DNA of 64,000 nt from CAVXFS01 sp049582805 (lineage in GTDB: Bacteria > Pseudomonadota > Gammaproteobacteria > Burkholderiales > Gallionellaceae), in NCBI GenBank assembly GCA_049582805.1, contig JBAUUR010000040.1, forward strand, positions 1 to 64,000, read 5' to 3'. The position numbers were made by a program, and so were the translations under genes. The stretch's first letter is position 1. Every line of letters begins with the position of its first letter. This document shows positions 43,621 to 55,382 of the stretch, piece by piece. The notes below the pieces were generated by a model. The model worked only from the letters and a program-made list of their open reading frames with translations, was not told the origin of the DNA and made no database searches.

Positions 43621-44685
43621 CTATAAATTGGCGTACAGCCGGCCGCGATTGAAAATATCTGTTGGGTCGAAGCTGGCCTTGAGGCGCTGATGTATGGTCA
43701 GCAGCGGCGCGGGCAGCGGCTGGAATATTTCGTCTTCGCCATTGCCGCCGCGAAACGCCGTGACATGCCCGCCGGCCAGTTCGACGCGGTGGCGAATTGC
43801 CGTTATATCTTCATCGCTAGATAGCCAGCGTTGTGCGCCGCCCCAGTCCAGCAGCCATGATCCTTCGATGGACAATGGCGGCGTGGCGGGTTTGACCATG
43901 ACTCGATACAGCGTGCTGCTGTGACGGAAGAAGGGCAGCTCATGTTCGCGCAGCGCATGCCAGAATGTTTCCGCTTCAGGCACCATCTCACCCGGAATTT
44001 TTGTGCGCGCTTCCCTGACCGCCTGCTCGCTGCCGGAAATACGCAGGTAGCAGAGGTCACCGTGATAGCAGGCTGCATCTACCGGATACGGTTTGCTCAA
44101 CAGGCCGCTCATGCTTTCGATGGCCTCGGCCGGACTGCATTCGTGTGCCAGGGTGATGCTGGCCGCCGGGCGCGGCAGCACTTTCAGGCTGATCTCAAGC
44201 AAAATGCCCAGCGTGCCATAGGCTCCGGCCATCAGGCGCGAGACATCGTAGCCCGCGACGTTCTTCATCACCTGTCCGCCGAAGCGCAGTATCTCTCCGC
44301 GTCCGTTCAGCAGCTTGCAGCCCAGCACGAAGTCGCGCGCCGAGCCACTGTAGGGTCGGCGCGGCCCGGACAGCCCGCAGGCGATGGTGCCGCCCAGGGT
44401 GGCGCTGGCGCCGAAATGCGGCGGCTCGAACGCCAGCATCTGTCCGGCTGCGGCCAGCGCGGCTTCGATTTCTTCAAGTGTGGTGCCGCCGCGCGCCGTC
44501 AGCACCAGTTCGCGCGGGTCATACTCCACGATGCCGAGATGCGTGCCGACGTCGATCTGCGCGGCATGGCTGGTGTGCCCCAGAAAGGATTTGCTGTCGC
44601 CGCCGGTGATGTCAAGCGGAGTCGCATCCTGCAATGCATCCAGCACCTGTTGCTGCAGCGCTGCGCTGATATTCCGGTCGTGCAT
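43621..44685 (-). CDS. glcE: Glycolate oxidase FAD-binding subunit GlcE
   Basis: FAD_binding_4 domain (LTARGGTTLEEIEAAL near residues 61-75, GGTIACGLSGPRRPYSGSARD) with a short C-terminal part. 354 residues, shorter than GlcD, as expected. The ATG overlaps the glcD stop by one base. Forms the flavin subunit pair with GlcD in glycolate dehydrogenase. Confidence 0.94.
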   Translation of the reverse strand: MHDRNISAALQQQVLDALQDATPLDITGGDSKSFLGHTSHAAQIDVGTHLGIVEYDPRELVLTARGGTTLEEIEAALAAAGQMLAFEPPHFGASATLGGTIACGLSGPRRPYSGSARDFVLGCKLLNGRGEILRFGGQVMKNVAGYDVSRLMAGAYGTLGILLEISLKVLPRPAASITLAHECSPAEAIESMSGLLSKPYPVDAACYHGDLCYLRISGSEQAVREARTKIPGEMVPEAETFWHALREHELPFFRHSSTLYRVMVKPATPPLSIEGSWLLDWGGAQRWLSSDEDITAIRHRVELAGGHVTAFRGGNGEDEIFQPLPAPLLTIHQRLKASFDPTDIFNRGRLYANL

Positions 44686-46154
44686 CAGTAGCGCTCCAGT
44701 TCAGCGTGGGGAAGCTGCCCGTGGTGCACATGCATGGCGCCAAATTCCGCACAGCGTTGCAGTGTGGGAACGGCCTTGCCGGGATTGAGCAGGCCGGCCG
44801 GATCGAATGCGGCTTTGATGGCATGGAACTGGTTCAGCTCGGCGCTTTGAAACTGGATGCACATCTGGTTGATCTTCTCCATGCCGACACCGTGTTCGCC
44901 GGTGATGCTGCCGCCGACTTCCACGCAGAGCAGCAGGATGCGACGGCCGAATTCCTCGGCGCGTTGCAGCTCGCCTTCCTTGTTGGCATCGAACAGGATC
45001 AGCGGATGCAGATTGCCGTCCCCGGCGTGGAATACGTTGGCGACCGGCAATCGGTATTGCGCCGACATCTCGCTGATACGGCGCAGGACATGCGGCAACT
45101 GGCGGCGCGGAATGGTGCCGTCCATGCAGTAATAGTCCGGGGAGATGCGTCCCACGGCGGGGAAGGCCGATTTGCGCCCTTTCCAGAACAGTTGCCGCTC
45201 GGCTTCATCGACCGCGGTGCGGACTTCGGTGGCGCCGCTGGAGGTCAATATCCTGCGCACCAGCATGATGTATTCGGACACTTCGGCATTGGTGCCGTCC
45301 AGTTCGCACAACAGGATCGCCTCGGCATCACGCGGATAACCCGCGTGCACGAAATCCTCCGCCGCCTGGATGGCGAGCCGGTCCATCATTTCCAGTCCGG
45401 CGGGAATGATGCCCGCGGCGATAATCGCGCCGACCGCTTCACCGGCTTTGGCCACATCGGCAAAAGCGGCCAGCACCACCTGCGCGCGTTCGGGCCTGGG
45501 CAGGAGCTTGACGGTCACTTCGACGATGATGCCGAGCATGCCTTCGGAGCCGGTCATCAGCGCCAGCAGATCATAGCCGGGCGAGTCGAGGGTCTCGGCG
45601 CCGATGGTCAGCAACTCGCCTTCTGCCGTGACCACCTTCAGCATCAGGATGTTGTGCACCGTAAGGCCATATTTCAGACAGTGCACCCCTCCGGAATTTT
45701 CCGCGACATTGCCGCCGATGGTGCAGGCGATTTGCGACGAGGGGTCGGGTGCGTAATACAGTCCATACGCTGCTGCCGCCTCGGATATGGCCAGGTTGCG
45801 CACGCCCGGCTGCACGGTCGCCATCGCGTTATGCGGATCGATGCTCAGGATGTGCCTGAATTTGGCCAGGCTCAGCAGCACGCCGTCCGCCAGCGGCAAT
45901 GCCCCGCCGGAAAGCCCGGTACCCGCGCCGCGCGCCACCACCGGGACTTGCCGTGCATGGCACAGGCGCAAGATGCTTTGCACCTGCTCTATGGTCTCCG
46001 GCAGCGCCACGACCAGCGGCACCTGCCGATAGACCGACAATCCATCGCATTCAAACGGGCGCAAATCCTCGGCGTCAGCCAGGACGGACTCCGCTGGCAA
46101 CAAGCTGCGCAGTGCACTGATCAGTGCAACATTTTCTTTTCGGTTAAACGACAA
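44685..46154 (-). CDS. glcD: Glycolate oxidase subunit GlcD (FAD-linked)
   Basis: FAD-dependent oxidase of the glycolate/D-lactate family: PVVARGAGTGLSGGALPL binds FAD, and the C-terminal cap has GDGNLHPLILFD and SITGEHGVGMEKI. 489 residues. First gene of the operon; converts glycolate to glyoxylate. Together with GlcE, GlcF and the aminotransferase this makes a photorespiration-like salvage route, useful to a Calvin-cycle organism. Confidence 0.96.
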   Translation of the reverse strand: MSFNRKENVALISALRSLLPAESVLADAEDLRPFECDGLSVYRQVPLVVALPETIEQVQSILRLCHARQVPVVARGAGTGLSGGALPLADGVLLSLAKFRHILSIDPHNAMATVQPGVRNLAISEAAAAYGLYYAPDPSSQIACTIGGNVAENSGGVHCLKYGLTVHNILMLKVVTAEGELLTIGAETLDSPGYDLLALMTGSEGMLGIIVEVTVKLLPRPERAQVVLAAFADVAKAGEAVGAIIAAGIIPAGLEMMDRLAIQAAEDFVHAGYPRDAEAILLCELDGTNAEVSEYIMLVRRILTSSGATEVRTAVDEAERQLFWKGRKSAFPAVGRISPDYYCMDGTIPRRQLPHVLRRISEMSAQYRLPVANVFHAGDGNLHPLILFDANKEGELQRAEEFGRRILLLCVEVGGSITGEHGVGMEKINQMCIQFQSAELNQFHAIKAAFDPAGLLNPGKAVPTLQRCAEFGAMHVHHGQLPHAELERY

Positions 46155-46264
46155 GGGGACTCCAACGACTGGCGTACGAGTAAGTATAGTAAAATAGTCG
46201 AGTATAAAATTCCAGCGGTATGAACGACCATAATCAAATCAATTTTGCAGGGAGTCTATTGGCC

Positions 46265-46864
46265 ATGAATGCATGGGACGAGCGTTACGCAAGCGAGGAT
46301 TACCTGTTCGGCATCGAGCCGAATGCCTTTCTGGTGTCGAAGCACGACTTGCTCAAGCCGGGCATGAGCTGCCTCGCGGTGGCGGACGGCGAAGGGCGCA
46401 ACGGCGTGTGGCTGGCGCAGCAGGGATTGCACGTATTGTCGGTGGAGGCATCGGCGGTGGCGCTGGAGAAGGCAAAGAAACTGGCGCAGCAACGCGGCGT
46501 GGCAATCGATTTCGAGCAGGCCGATCTTGCGCACTGGGAATGGCCCGAGAATCAATTCGACGCGGTGGCGGCGATCTTTATCCAGTTCGCGCCGCCGGCG
46601 TTGCGCCAGCAGATATTCGAGGGCATCAGGCGTTGCCTCAAGCCGGGCGGACTGCTGCTATTGCAAGGTTACACTCCGCGCCAGCTCGAATTTTGCACCG
46701 GCGGCCCGCCGGTGGCGGAAAACATGTATACCGAACCGATGCTGCGCGCGGCGTTCGCCGAAATGAGGTTGCTGCATTTTGCCGAGCACGACGACGTCAT
46801 CCGCGAAGGGACGGGTCATCACGGCATGTCGGCGCTGATCGATCTGGTGGCGCAACAATCATGA
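46265..46864 (+). CDS. Class I SAM-dependent methyltransferase, TehB-like
   Basis: Rossmann methyltransferase: SAM motif I LAVADGEGRNGVWLAQ (about residue 42), the acidic motif SVEASAVALEKA, and DAVAAIFIQF. The MNAWDERYASEDYLFG opening is typical of the TehB-like family. 199 residues from ATG 46265; ATG 46220 would add 15 residues. The substrate is not known (tellurite-, thiol- or small-molecule methylation are options). Divergent from glcD. Confidence 0.8.
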   Translation: MNAWDERYASEDYLFGIEPNAFLVSKHDLLKPGMSCLAVADGEGRNGVWLAQQGLHVLSVEASAVALEKAKKLAQQRGVAIDFEQADLAHWEWPENQFDAVAAIFIQFAPPALRQQIFEGIRRCLKPGGLLLLQGYTPRQLEFCTGGPPVAENMYTEPMLRAAFAEMRLLHFAEHDDVIREGTGHHGMSALIDLVAQQS

Positions 46865-47008
46865 ATCAGTTCATGTTGCGAAAGGGCGGGCAATGTGGCT
46901 GCAGTCGCCGTTATCATACGCCTTTGGAATCATGGACAGAGCCCGGGAGAAATCAATATCCTGTTCCCCGGCACTATCCGCCGGTCAATTTTATTAGTTG
47001 AGGCAAAC

Positions 47009-47461
47009 ATGGCAATCTTCAAACTGCTGCACATTCTTTCCATCGTCATCTGGGTCGGCGGAATGTTTTTTGCCTACATGGTGCTGCGCCCCAGCGCCGC
47101 AGAAATTCTGCAACCTCCGGAACGCCTGAAGCTATGGGACAGCGTCTTCAGCCGATTTTTCAAATGGGTATGGCTGGCCGTGGTGCTGGTGCTGGCAAGC
47201 GGCCTTTTCATGATCATGATATTCGGCGGCATGGCAGTGGTGCCTCGTTACATCCATGCGATGTTGCTGCTGGGGATCGTGATGGCGCTGATCTTTGCCT
47301 ATGTGTTTTTTTCCTGTTACAAAATCCTCAGCCGCATGGTGGCGGCGCAGGAATGGCAGGGGGCGGGCGAGATGCTGGCGAAGATACGCAAGCTGGTTGC
47401 GCTGAACCTGGGCATCGGTTTGCTGACCATTGCCGTGGCGATACTCGGCCGCATGATCTAA
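47009..47461 (+). CDS. CopD-family small membrane protein
   Basis: 150 residues with four membrane helices (about 1-24, 50-72, 80-103, 128-149); HILSIVIWVGGMFFAY near the start has the His typical of CopD/YcnJ-like membrane domains. ATG 47009 with AGG eight bases upstream; the longer frame to 46895 lacks similarity. Possibly involved in copper handling or heme; function uncertain. Its stop abuts the convergent trxC stop. Confidence 0.75.
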   Translation: MAIFKLLHILSIVIWVGGMFFAYMVLRPSAAEILQPPERLKLWDSVFSRFFKWVWLAVVLVLASGLFMIMIFGGMAVVPRYIHAMLLLGIVMALIFAYVFFSCYKILSRMVAAQEWQGAGEMLAKIRKLVALNLGIGLLTIAVAILGRMI

Positions 47462-47896
47462 TCAGAGGTGAGCGCGCGCCCACTGCACGATGCTCGCAGT
47501 GTCCATCGCCCCGGCCTGGCGCGCAATCTCGCGTCCCCCCTTGAATAGAGCCAGTGTGGGGATGCTGCGGATATTGAAGCGTGCCCCCAGTTGCTGCGCT
47601 TCCTCGGTGTTCACTTTGGCCAGGCGCATGCCCGGTTCCAGACGGGCAGCCGCCTGCACGAAGGCGGGCGCCATCGTGCGGCACGGGCCGCACCAAGGCG
47701 CCCAGAAATCCACCAGCACCGGTATGTCGTTGCGTGTGATGTGCTGGTTGAAGTTGCCGCTGTCAAGTTCCAGCGGATGCGCGTTGAACAGCGGCTCCCT
47801 GCATTTGCCGCAGGCGGGATGCTCGTTCATTTTTGTCGAGGGTACGCGGTTCACAGCATTGCAATGCGGGCAGACGATATGCAGAGAGTCGGTCAT
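47462..47896 (-). CDS. trxC: Thioredoxin 2 (TrxC)
   Basis: N-terminal zinc ribbon with two CxxC motifs (CPHC at about 8-11, CGKC at about 27-30) followed by a thioredoxin domain with WCGPC. 144 residues is the family size. ATG 47896 is preceded by AAGGA; the frame is open ten codons further. Cytosolic oxidative stress reductant. Same strand as the amidotransferase gene. Confidence 0.95.
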   Translation of the reverse strand: MTDSLHIVCPHCNAVNRVPSTKMNEHPACGKCREPLFNAHPLELDSGNFNQHITRNDIPVLVDFWAPWCGPCRTMAPAFVQAAARLEPGMRLAKVNTEEAQQLGARFNIRSIPTLALFKGGREIARQAGAMDTASIVQWARAHL

Positions 47897-47948
47897 GCTG
47901 CTTCCTTTCCGGTCGGTTTCCAACAAGATGGGGATGGCGGCGGAAAAA

Positions 47949-48761
47949 TCAAATCCCGCTTAGCGATTTTATCGGGCTGGGCTGCGTCTCGAGATGGCCT
48001 GCGACATCGCCTTCATGGAACAGCCGGAAGGAACCGGGCGGCATGGAGATCCAGTTCTCGTTGTCGGTGAGCGGCAAGGTGGCGATCACCGCCACGCGGT
48101 CATTGGGTGTGGTCACCTGGCTGAAATCCACCGTCACATCTTCGTCCTTCAGGTGCGCCATGTTGAACGGCGCGCGCCGGACGACATAGCTCAACTCGGT
48201 GGAACAGTGCGCCATCAGCCATTCGCCGTTGGACAGCAGGAAATTGAAGATGCCCATGCCGGAGAGCGGATGGATCAGTTCATGCAGCGCGGCGAACAGC
48301 GCATCGCGTGCGGGCGGCTCATCGCCGAAACGCTGCCGCAGGCTTTGCAGCAGCCAGCAGAAGATGTGTTCGCTGTCGGTGTTGCCGACAGGCATAAAGC
48401 TGCCGTCCAGTTCGGGCCGGAACTGCGGCAGGTTGCCGTTGTGCGCATATACCCAATAGCGCCCCCACAACTCGCGCTGGAAGGGATGCGTGTTTTCCAG
48501 CGACACGGTGCCCTGCGTCGCCTTGCGGATGTGTGCGATGACATTCAGCGAACGGATCGGGTAATTGCGCACCAGTTCGGCGATGGGCGACTGCGCCGAA
48601 GGCTGCGGATCGAGGAACAGGCGCACGCCGCGTCCCTCGAAGAAGGCAATGCCCCAGCCGTCGGCATGCACATCGGTTTCGCCGCCGCGCTTCTGGAAGC
48701 CGGTGAAGGAAAAACAGATGTCGGTGGGGGTATTGCAGTTCATGCCGAGCAGTTGGCACAT
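47949..48761 (-). CDS. Class II glutamine amidotransferase (YafJ-like)
   Basis: Ntn-type amidotransferase domain with Cys2 as the likely nucleophile after Met removal (MCQLLGMNCNTPTDI), HADGWGIAFFEG and AHNGNLPQ. 270 residues. The family is linked to peptide or purine-like amide transfer, with poorly known substrates. It lies downstream of nadC across a palindromic repeat. Confidence 0.9.
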   Translation of the reverse strand: MCQLLGMNCNTPTDICFSFTGFQKRGGETDVHADGWGIAFFEGRGVRLFLDPQPSAQSPIAELVRNYPIRSLNVIAHIRKATQGTVSLENTHPFQRELWGRYWVYAHNGNLPQFRPELDGSFMPVGNTDSEHIFCWLLQSLRQRFGDEPPARDALFAALHELIHPLSGMGIFNFLLSNGEWLMAHCSTELSYVVRRAPFNMAHLKDEDVTVDFSQVTTPNDRVAVIATLPLTDNENWISMPPGSFRLFHEGDVAGHLETQPSPIKSLSGI

Positions 48762-48799
48762 GCTGTTCTCCGCTTTGCGTAGTCTGAAATTCGATTCAG

Positions 48800-48865
48800 G
48801 CCACCGAGAGCACAGAGTACACAGAGCGGACGGCTTTTCTCTGTGATCTCTGAGTACTCTGTGGC
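48800..48865. repeat. 66-bp palindromic repeat upstream of the amidotransferase
   Basis: GCCACCGAGAGCACAGAGTA and the reverse arm ending TACTCTGTGGC pair over about 27 bases with few mismatches (ACAGAG units on the left, CTCTGTG on the right). It fills the gap between nadC and the amidotransferase. Confidence 0.8.
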
Positions 48866-48874
48866 TGGATGTTC

Positions 48875-49717
48875 TTACTTGAAACGCATCGACAAATCCA
48901 CCGCCTGCACATTCTTGGTCAGGCTGCCGATCGAGATGCGATCCACGCCGGTCTCGGCGATGGATCGCACCGTGTCCAGGTTGACGCCGCCCGAAGCCTC
49001 GAGCTCGGCACGCCCGGCGTTCAGCGCGACGGCGGCACGCATAGCGTCCAGCCCGAAGTTATCGAGCAGGATCAGCTTCGCGCCCGCATCCAGCGCCTCG
49101 CGCAGCTCACCCAGGTTCTCCACCTCGATCTGAATTGTCACATCCGGCGCAGCGATGCGGGAAGCCTGTTGCAGCGCGGGACGGATGCCGCCCGCCGCGA
49201 GGATGTGATTCTCCTTGATCAGGATGCCATCGAACAGGCCGATGCGCTGGTTATGCCCGCTGCCGACCGCCACCGCATACTTCTGCGCCATGCGCAGGCC
49301 GGGCAGCGTCTTGCGCGTGTCCATGATCTTCGCCCGGGTGCCTGCTATCGCATCCACGTAACGGCGCGTTGCGGTGGCCGTGGCGGAAAGGACCTGCAGA
49401 AAATTCAGCGCAGTACGCTCCGCTGTGAGCAGTGCCCGCGCCTCGCCGTGTATCTCGCACAGCATCTGATTGGCCTCGGCCACTTCGCCCTCGCGCAACG
49501 TCCAGTGGATCTCGCAATTCGCGTCCAGCGCGCGGAAGCAGCCCTCGAACCACAGCGTGCCGCACAGCACCATGGGCTGGCGCGTGATGACCGTGGCCTG
49601 CGCCTGCGCGTGTTCCGGGATCAGTTGCGCGGTAAGGTCGCCGCTGCCCACGTCTTCTTCCAGCGCGGCGGCGACGTTGGTGCGGATGTGGGGGGCGAGA
49701 TTCAGGGCTGCCAGCAT
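48875..49717 (-). CDS. nadC: Nicotinate-nucleotide pyrophosphorylase (QPRTase)
   Basis: Makes nicotinate mononucleotide from quinolinate and PRPP in NAD synthesis. DVGSGDLTAQLIPEH near the start, ERTALNFLQVLSATAT, TRKTLPGLR (substrate binding) and GGVNLDTVRSIAETGVD at the end are conserved. 280 residues. ATG 49717. Confidence 0.97.
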   Translation of the reverse strand: MLAALNLAPHIRTNVAAALEEDVGSGDLTAQLIPEHAQAQATVITRQPMVLCGTLWFEGCFRALDANCEIHWTLREGEVAEANQMLCEIHGEARALLTAERTALNFLQVLSATATATRRYVDAIAGTRAKIMDTRKTLPGLRMAQKYAVAVGSGHNQRIGLFDGILIKENHILAAGGIRPALQQASRIAAPDVTIQIEVENLGELREALDAGAKLILLDNFGLDAMRAAVALNAGRAELEASGGVNLDTVRSIAETGVDRISIGSLTKNVQAVDLSMRFK

Positions 49718-49770
49718 ATTGAGTCTTTCAGTAATGCAGCGTGTGCTGCGCGCATGATTTTAAAATAATG

Positions 49771-50487
49771 TTACGTATATGGCGCATGTCGCGTGTACTC
49801 AACGAGATACCCTTCGCCGTAGTCTAGGATATAGATGTTGTGGAAATTATTGAGAGATGTCTTACTTAAGGCTGAATTTGCGAGGCTTAGGAAGGTCTGC
49901 TGATCGATCGCCTCACAATAGGTGACGGCATGAATAATCAGGTCGCAGTCGGGTATTCTGTGATCTCGCTTGCCTTCCAGTGCCTTAACGAGACCACCCA
50001 AGTAAATTTGATTCCGTTCATCAGTGGAAAGCATATCCTCCCGATTGGAAATCGATCCATCAGGCTCCTTGCGGAATGGCCCCCAGCCTGAGGATTGTCC
50101 ATCCGAGTTGAGCTTCTTCATGTGAAGTTTGTGATCGTAGCCCCAATTGGGGTATTTGGGCGTCCAGATCGGCCCCGCCAATGTTATTTGCAACCTGCGT
50201 TCACCCTTTCCCTTCTTCAGCTCGATATCCGCGTCCGCACCTTTATCGCAGATTCTAAATTGCGTGTTGTCAGCAAGATGGATTTGCCTAGCGAAGTGGA
50301 GAAGCGGGTAGAGTTCCTCATTGCGCAGTTTCATCCAAGGCTGTTGCGCGAGTCGCAGGTCGTGATCGAGTTGTTTATTTTGGCGACGGGCTAACAAAAG
50401 GTCATTTTCAAAAACTGTCAAATCTTTGAGGGTGTGCCAACGCCCTCTAATGAACGGGAACTCAAGGGTGTATGGGGTCGGAGACAT
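49771..50487 (-). CDS. Hypothetical protein downstream of VapC, 238 aa
   Basis: I do not recognise this family. No signal peptide or membrane segment. A Lys/Arg-rich middle (DIELKKGKGERRLQITL, then PIWTPKYPNWGYDHKLHMKK) and a C-terminal half with beta-alpha patterning (DCDLIIHAVTYCEAID, NIYILDYGEGYLVEY) suggest a soluble alpha/beta protein, possibly nuclease-like, but no catalytic signature is clear. It starts four bases after the vapC stop, so it is the third gene of the toxin-antitoxin operon. AT-rich compared with nadC. Confidence 0.6.
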   Translation of the reverse strand: MSPTPYTLEFPFIRGRWHTLKDLTVFENDLLLARRQNKQLDHDLRLAQQPWMKLRNEELYPLLHFARQIHLADNTQFRICDKGADADIELKKGKGERRLQITLAGPIWTPKYPNWGYDHKLHMKKLNSDGQSSGWGPFRKEPDGSISNREDMLSTDERNQIYLGGLVKALEGKRDHRIPDCDLIIHAVTYCEAIDQQTFLSLANSALSKTSLNNFHNIYILDYGEGYLVEYTRHAPYT

Positions 50488-50491
50488 TTTA

Positions 50492-50869
50492 TTAAATCAC
50501 TTCAACCAACTCGGAGTACTGGCGCAGTAATCCATCTGCTGTCAGCAATTTCAAAGGTTCGGACATGGCTTGCGCAATGAGCATGCGGTCGAACGGGTCG
50601 CGATGGTATTCCGGCAGGCTGGCGGCCTGCGCACTGTGCCTTGCGGTAATCGGCAATTCGATGAATCCGCTGGAGGCGATCCCGGCGATCAGGTCGTTAG
50701 TGCTGGCTTGTAATCTGCCTTGCCTGATTTTGATGCCCGCTTCCCAGATCGATGCGGCACTGACGAACACGACATCAGCAATTTCTATCCGATTGAAAAC
50801 GGGCTTCGGCAGTTTGCGCGATGCGGCTAGGTACCACAGGAAGATATGGGTATCGAGCAACAGGCGCAT
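50492..50869 (-). CDS. vapC: PIN-domain toxin, VapC family
   Basis: Ribonuclease toxin of a type II pair. PIN residues are present: Asp in LLDTHIFLWYL (residue 5), Glu in SIWEAGIKIRQG, and Asp residues in DPFDRMLIAQAM. 125 residues. The ATG overlaps the antitoxin stop (TGATG), so translation is coupled. Upstream antitoxin is of the Phd/YefM type, a frequent non-VapB pairing. Confidence 0.9.
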   Translation of the reverse strand: MRLLLDTHIFLWYLAASRKLPKPVFNRIEIADVVFVSAASIWEAGIKIRQGRLQASTNDLIAGIASSGFIELPITARHSAQAASLPEYHRDPFDRMLIAQAMSEPLKLLTADGLLRQYSELVEVI

Positions 50870-51108
50870 CAGGCTTTTCCTTCAAAGGCGTCCAGCAGGT
50901 CTTCCGGCAGTGGCGCATCGAAGTCGTCAGCAATCTTGATTTTCCCCTTCAGGAAGCCGGGCTGGCGTAGGGGCCTGGCAGGTTTGATCCCCGTCAATTT
51001 CGCCATGGGCTTGCCTGATTTTGCAATGATGATTTCCTGCCCCTTGCTGACTTCCTCCACCAGTCTGGAGAGGTGTGTTTTGGCTTCGTGGATGTTGAAC
51101 GTGTTCAT
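50869..51108 (-). CDS. Phd/YefM-family antitoxin
   Basis: 79 residues: MNTFNIHEAKTHLSRLVEEV is the classic Phd/YefM DNA-binding opening, followed by GKPMAKLTGIKP and a flexible acidic tail that would block the toxin. First gene of the operon and expected to repress it. Confidence 0.92.
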   Translation of the reverse strand: MNTFNIHEAKTHLSRLVEEVSKGQEIIIAKSGKPMAKLTGIKPARPLRQPGFLKGKIKIADDFDAPLPEDLLDAFEGKA

Positions 51109-51191
51109 GGTGTACTCCGCTGGTATTAGTTTAGTCTAGTCCAGTTGCGACGGCAAGGCAACTGTTCCATGAAGACCACTGTCCCTGGGCG

Positions 51192-51881
51192 TTAACCCGT
51201 GTCTTTGACGCCGCCGAGCAGGTTGGCCGGCACCGCTTCGTGGATACGCCTGGGGGTGGCGAGGTTAAGGTTGTCCATGATGCGGACGAATTCCTCCAGC
51301 GTTTTGCCAGCGATGCGGGTATTGAGCACTTTCTCTTCGCCGATGCTGCTCACGCGCCGCCCCTTGTAGTCGTGGCCCGGATAGATCAGCGTTTCATCCG
51401 GCAGCACGAACAGTTTTTGCGTGATGCTATGGTACAGCTCGACCGCGCTGCCGTTCTGGAAGTCGGTGCGGCCGCAGGCATTGATCATCAGCGTGTCACC
51501 GGTGAACAGCCGGTCGCGCCACAGGTAGCACAGGCTGCCCGGCGTGTGCCCCGGCGTGGCGATGACGCGGATGGACTCGCTGCCAAAGGCCAGGATATCG
51601 CCATCCGCCAACAGCCGGTCATAACCGGGGGCGCCACAGTTCTGGGCGATCACCGTAGTCGCGCCGGTGCGCTGCTTTAGCGTTTGCGAGCCGGTAATGT
51701 GGTCGGCATGGACGTGCGTGTCCAGCACCCAGCGCAATGTCAGCTTGAGCGATCCGAGCAGTGACAGGTAAATCTCGACCTGTTCCAGCACCGGGTCGAT
51801 GATTACCGCAGTGCCCTGTTCATCGGCGAGCAGGTAGGTGAGGGTGGAGGAATCCGGGTCAAACAACTGGCGGAATATCAT
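51192..51881 (-). CDS. ETHE1-like MBL-fold persulfide dioxygenase/rhodanese-type hydrolase
   Basis: Metallo-beta-lactamase fold with THVHADH (about residue 55), a later His (ATPGHTPGSL), GDTLMINACGRTDF and YPGHDY, a pattern typical of ETHE1-like persulfide dioxygenases rather than glyoxalase II. 229 residues. Would oxidise glutathione persulfide in sulfur metabolism. Divergent from clpB. ATG 51881. Confidence 0.85.
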   Translation of the reverse strand: MIFRQLFDPDSSTLTYLLADEQGTAVIIDPVLEQVEIYLSLLGSLKLTLRWVLDTHVHADHITGSQTLKQRTGATTVIAQNCGAPGYDRLLADGDILAFGSESIRVIATPGHTPGSLCYLWRDRLFTGDTLMINACGRTDFQNGSAVELYHSITQKLFVLPDETLIYPGHDYKGRRVSSIGEEKVLNTRIAGKTLEEFVRIMDNLNLATPRRIHEAVPANLLGGVKDTG

Positions 51882-52006
51882 GGCCGAGCCCTTTCACGAT
51901 GGTAGCCACAGGTATATATGGGTTGCCCGCCATTTTGCAAGGCTTGAAATTCCGGTAACGTGCCCAATTTAACTAGCAATCCAATCATTACGACAAAGGA
52001 TATGTC

Positions 52007-54586
<2,580 letters not shown>

Positions 54587-54596
54587 GCGCTAAAGA

Positions 54597-54625
54597 GAAA
54601 GCCCGGCATGCCGGGCTTTTCTTTG
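54597..54625 (+). terminator. Intrinsic terminator after clpB
   Basis: AAAGCCCGGCATGCCGGGCTTT is a perfect hairpin followed by TCTTTG, the standard rho-independent pattern. Confidence 0.93.
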
Positions 54626-55382
54626 TGGGCACAGTATTGAAGCAAGTGGCATAGATCGGGGGCGAGACCAGTTTCGCACCAAGTGTTTAAACCAAGCCGT
54701 TCCATCCACCGTGCCTAACTTTTCAAGAATGGGGACTACACATCGGTTACGCAATGCATTGATCGTATCTTGTCTAACTTCGCCACTCTTCTGCACTTCT
54801 GCCCAAACCTCACGAAGATCAATTCGGCCTAAAGTTGCAGGAATGCCCGCAGCGCCTTCAGCGCCAACCGTGTGTGTTCTGCCCCCGCGCCATCACTTGA
54901 CCCCCAACCCCAACTACACATCGGAAGACAGCGTGGCGGGTGTTGATCGGAGCTTTTCTTCGAGTCCTGTCTGGAGATTGCGGGATTCTCCAGCGCAGCC
55001 ACTGCCGGGTGCGGTTCCGGCAGGTCGCGCTTGATCGCGCGCAAGGCCCGGAACGGGGTTCGCATGGCGGGCGATTGATTCACAAGGCCTGTTCCAAAAC
55101 ACTGAAACCACCAAGGTTGCCAGCGGTATCCCTGTTTCCATGGCGGATTTGCTTCTGTCGTCCTGAATTTCTCCTGAGTAAACAGACATTCAATAAGGCG
55201 GTACGGCCTCTTGCTATCGATCAAGAGTAATTTCTAAACCGGTAAATGGGCAGGTTTTCCCTCGCTATTCCTTGCTTAACTATTTTTTGGAGCTGGTAAT
55301 TTAGCTACCGTGTTGTCAAGTGGTTACACATATTCACATATGCGGTGACATTCAGGGGTAGAGAACAGTCAAGGAGATTGCG
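54626..55382. other. 757-bp stretch without a firm gene between clpB and rpfF
   Basis: On the minus strand a reading of about 54600-54880 without a proper start (VWAEVQKSGEVRQDTINALR, LEKLGTVDGTAWFKHLV) looks like the tail of a protein. A second minus-strand ORF (54914-55189) starts MSVYSGEIQDDRSKSAMETG and reads like part of a dispersed repeat; I recognise neither. The right end, 55230-55382, is AT-rich and should hold the rpfF promoter; GTCAAGGAG lies just before the rpfF ATG. Confidence 0.5.

Noticed and set aside
44706..46223. 505-codon plus-strand ORF opposite glcD
   Set aside because: Antisense shadow; glcD has all family motifs and operon spacing.
55290..55350. CRP/Clp-type operator upstream of rpfF
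   Set aside because: ACACATATTCACATATG resembles half sites only; the TGTGA-N6-TCACA symmetry is not met.
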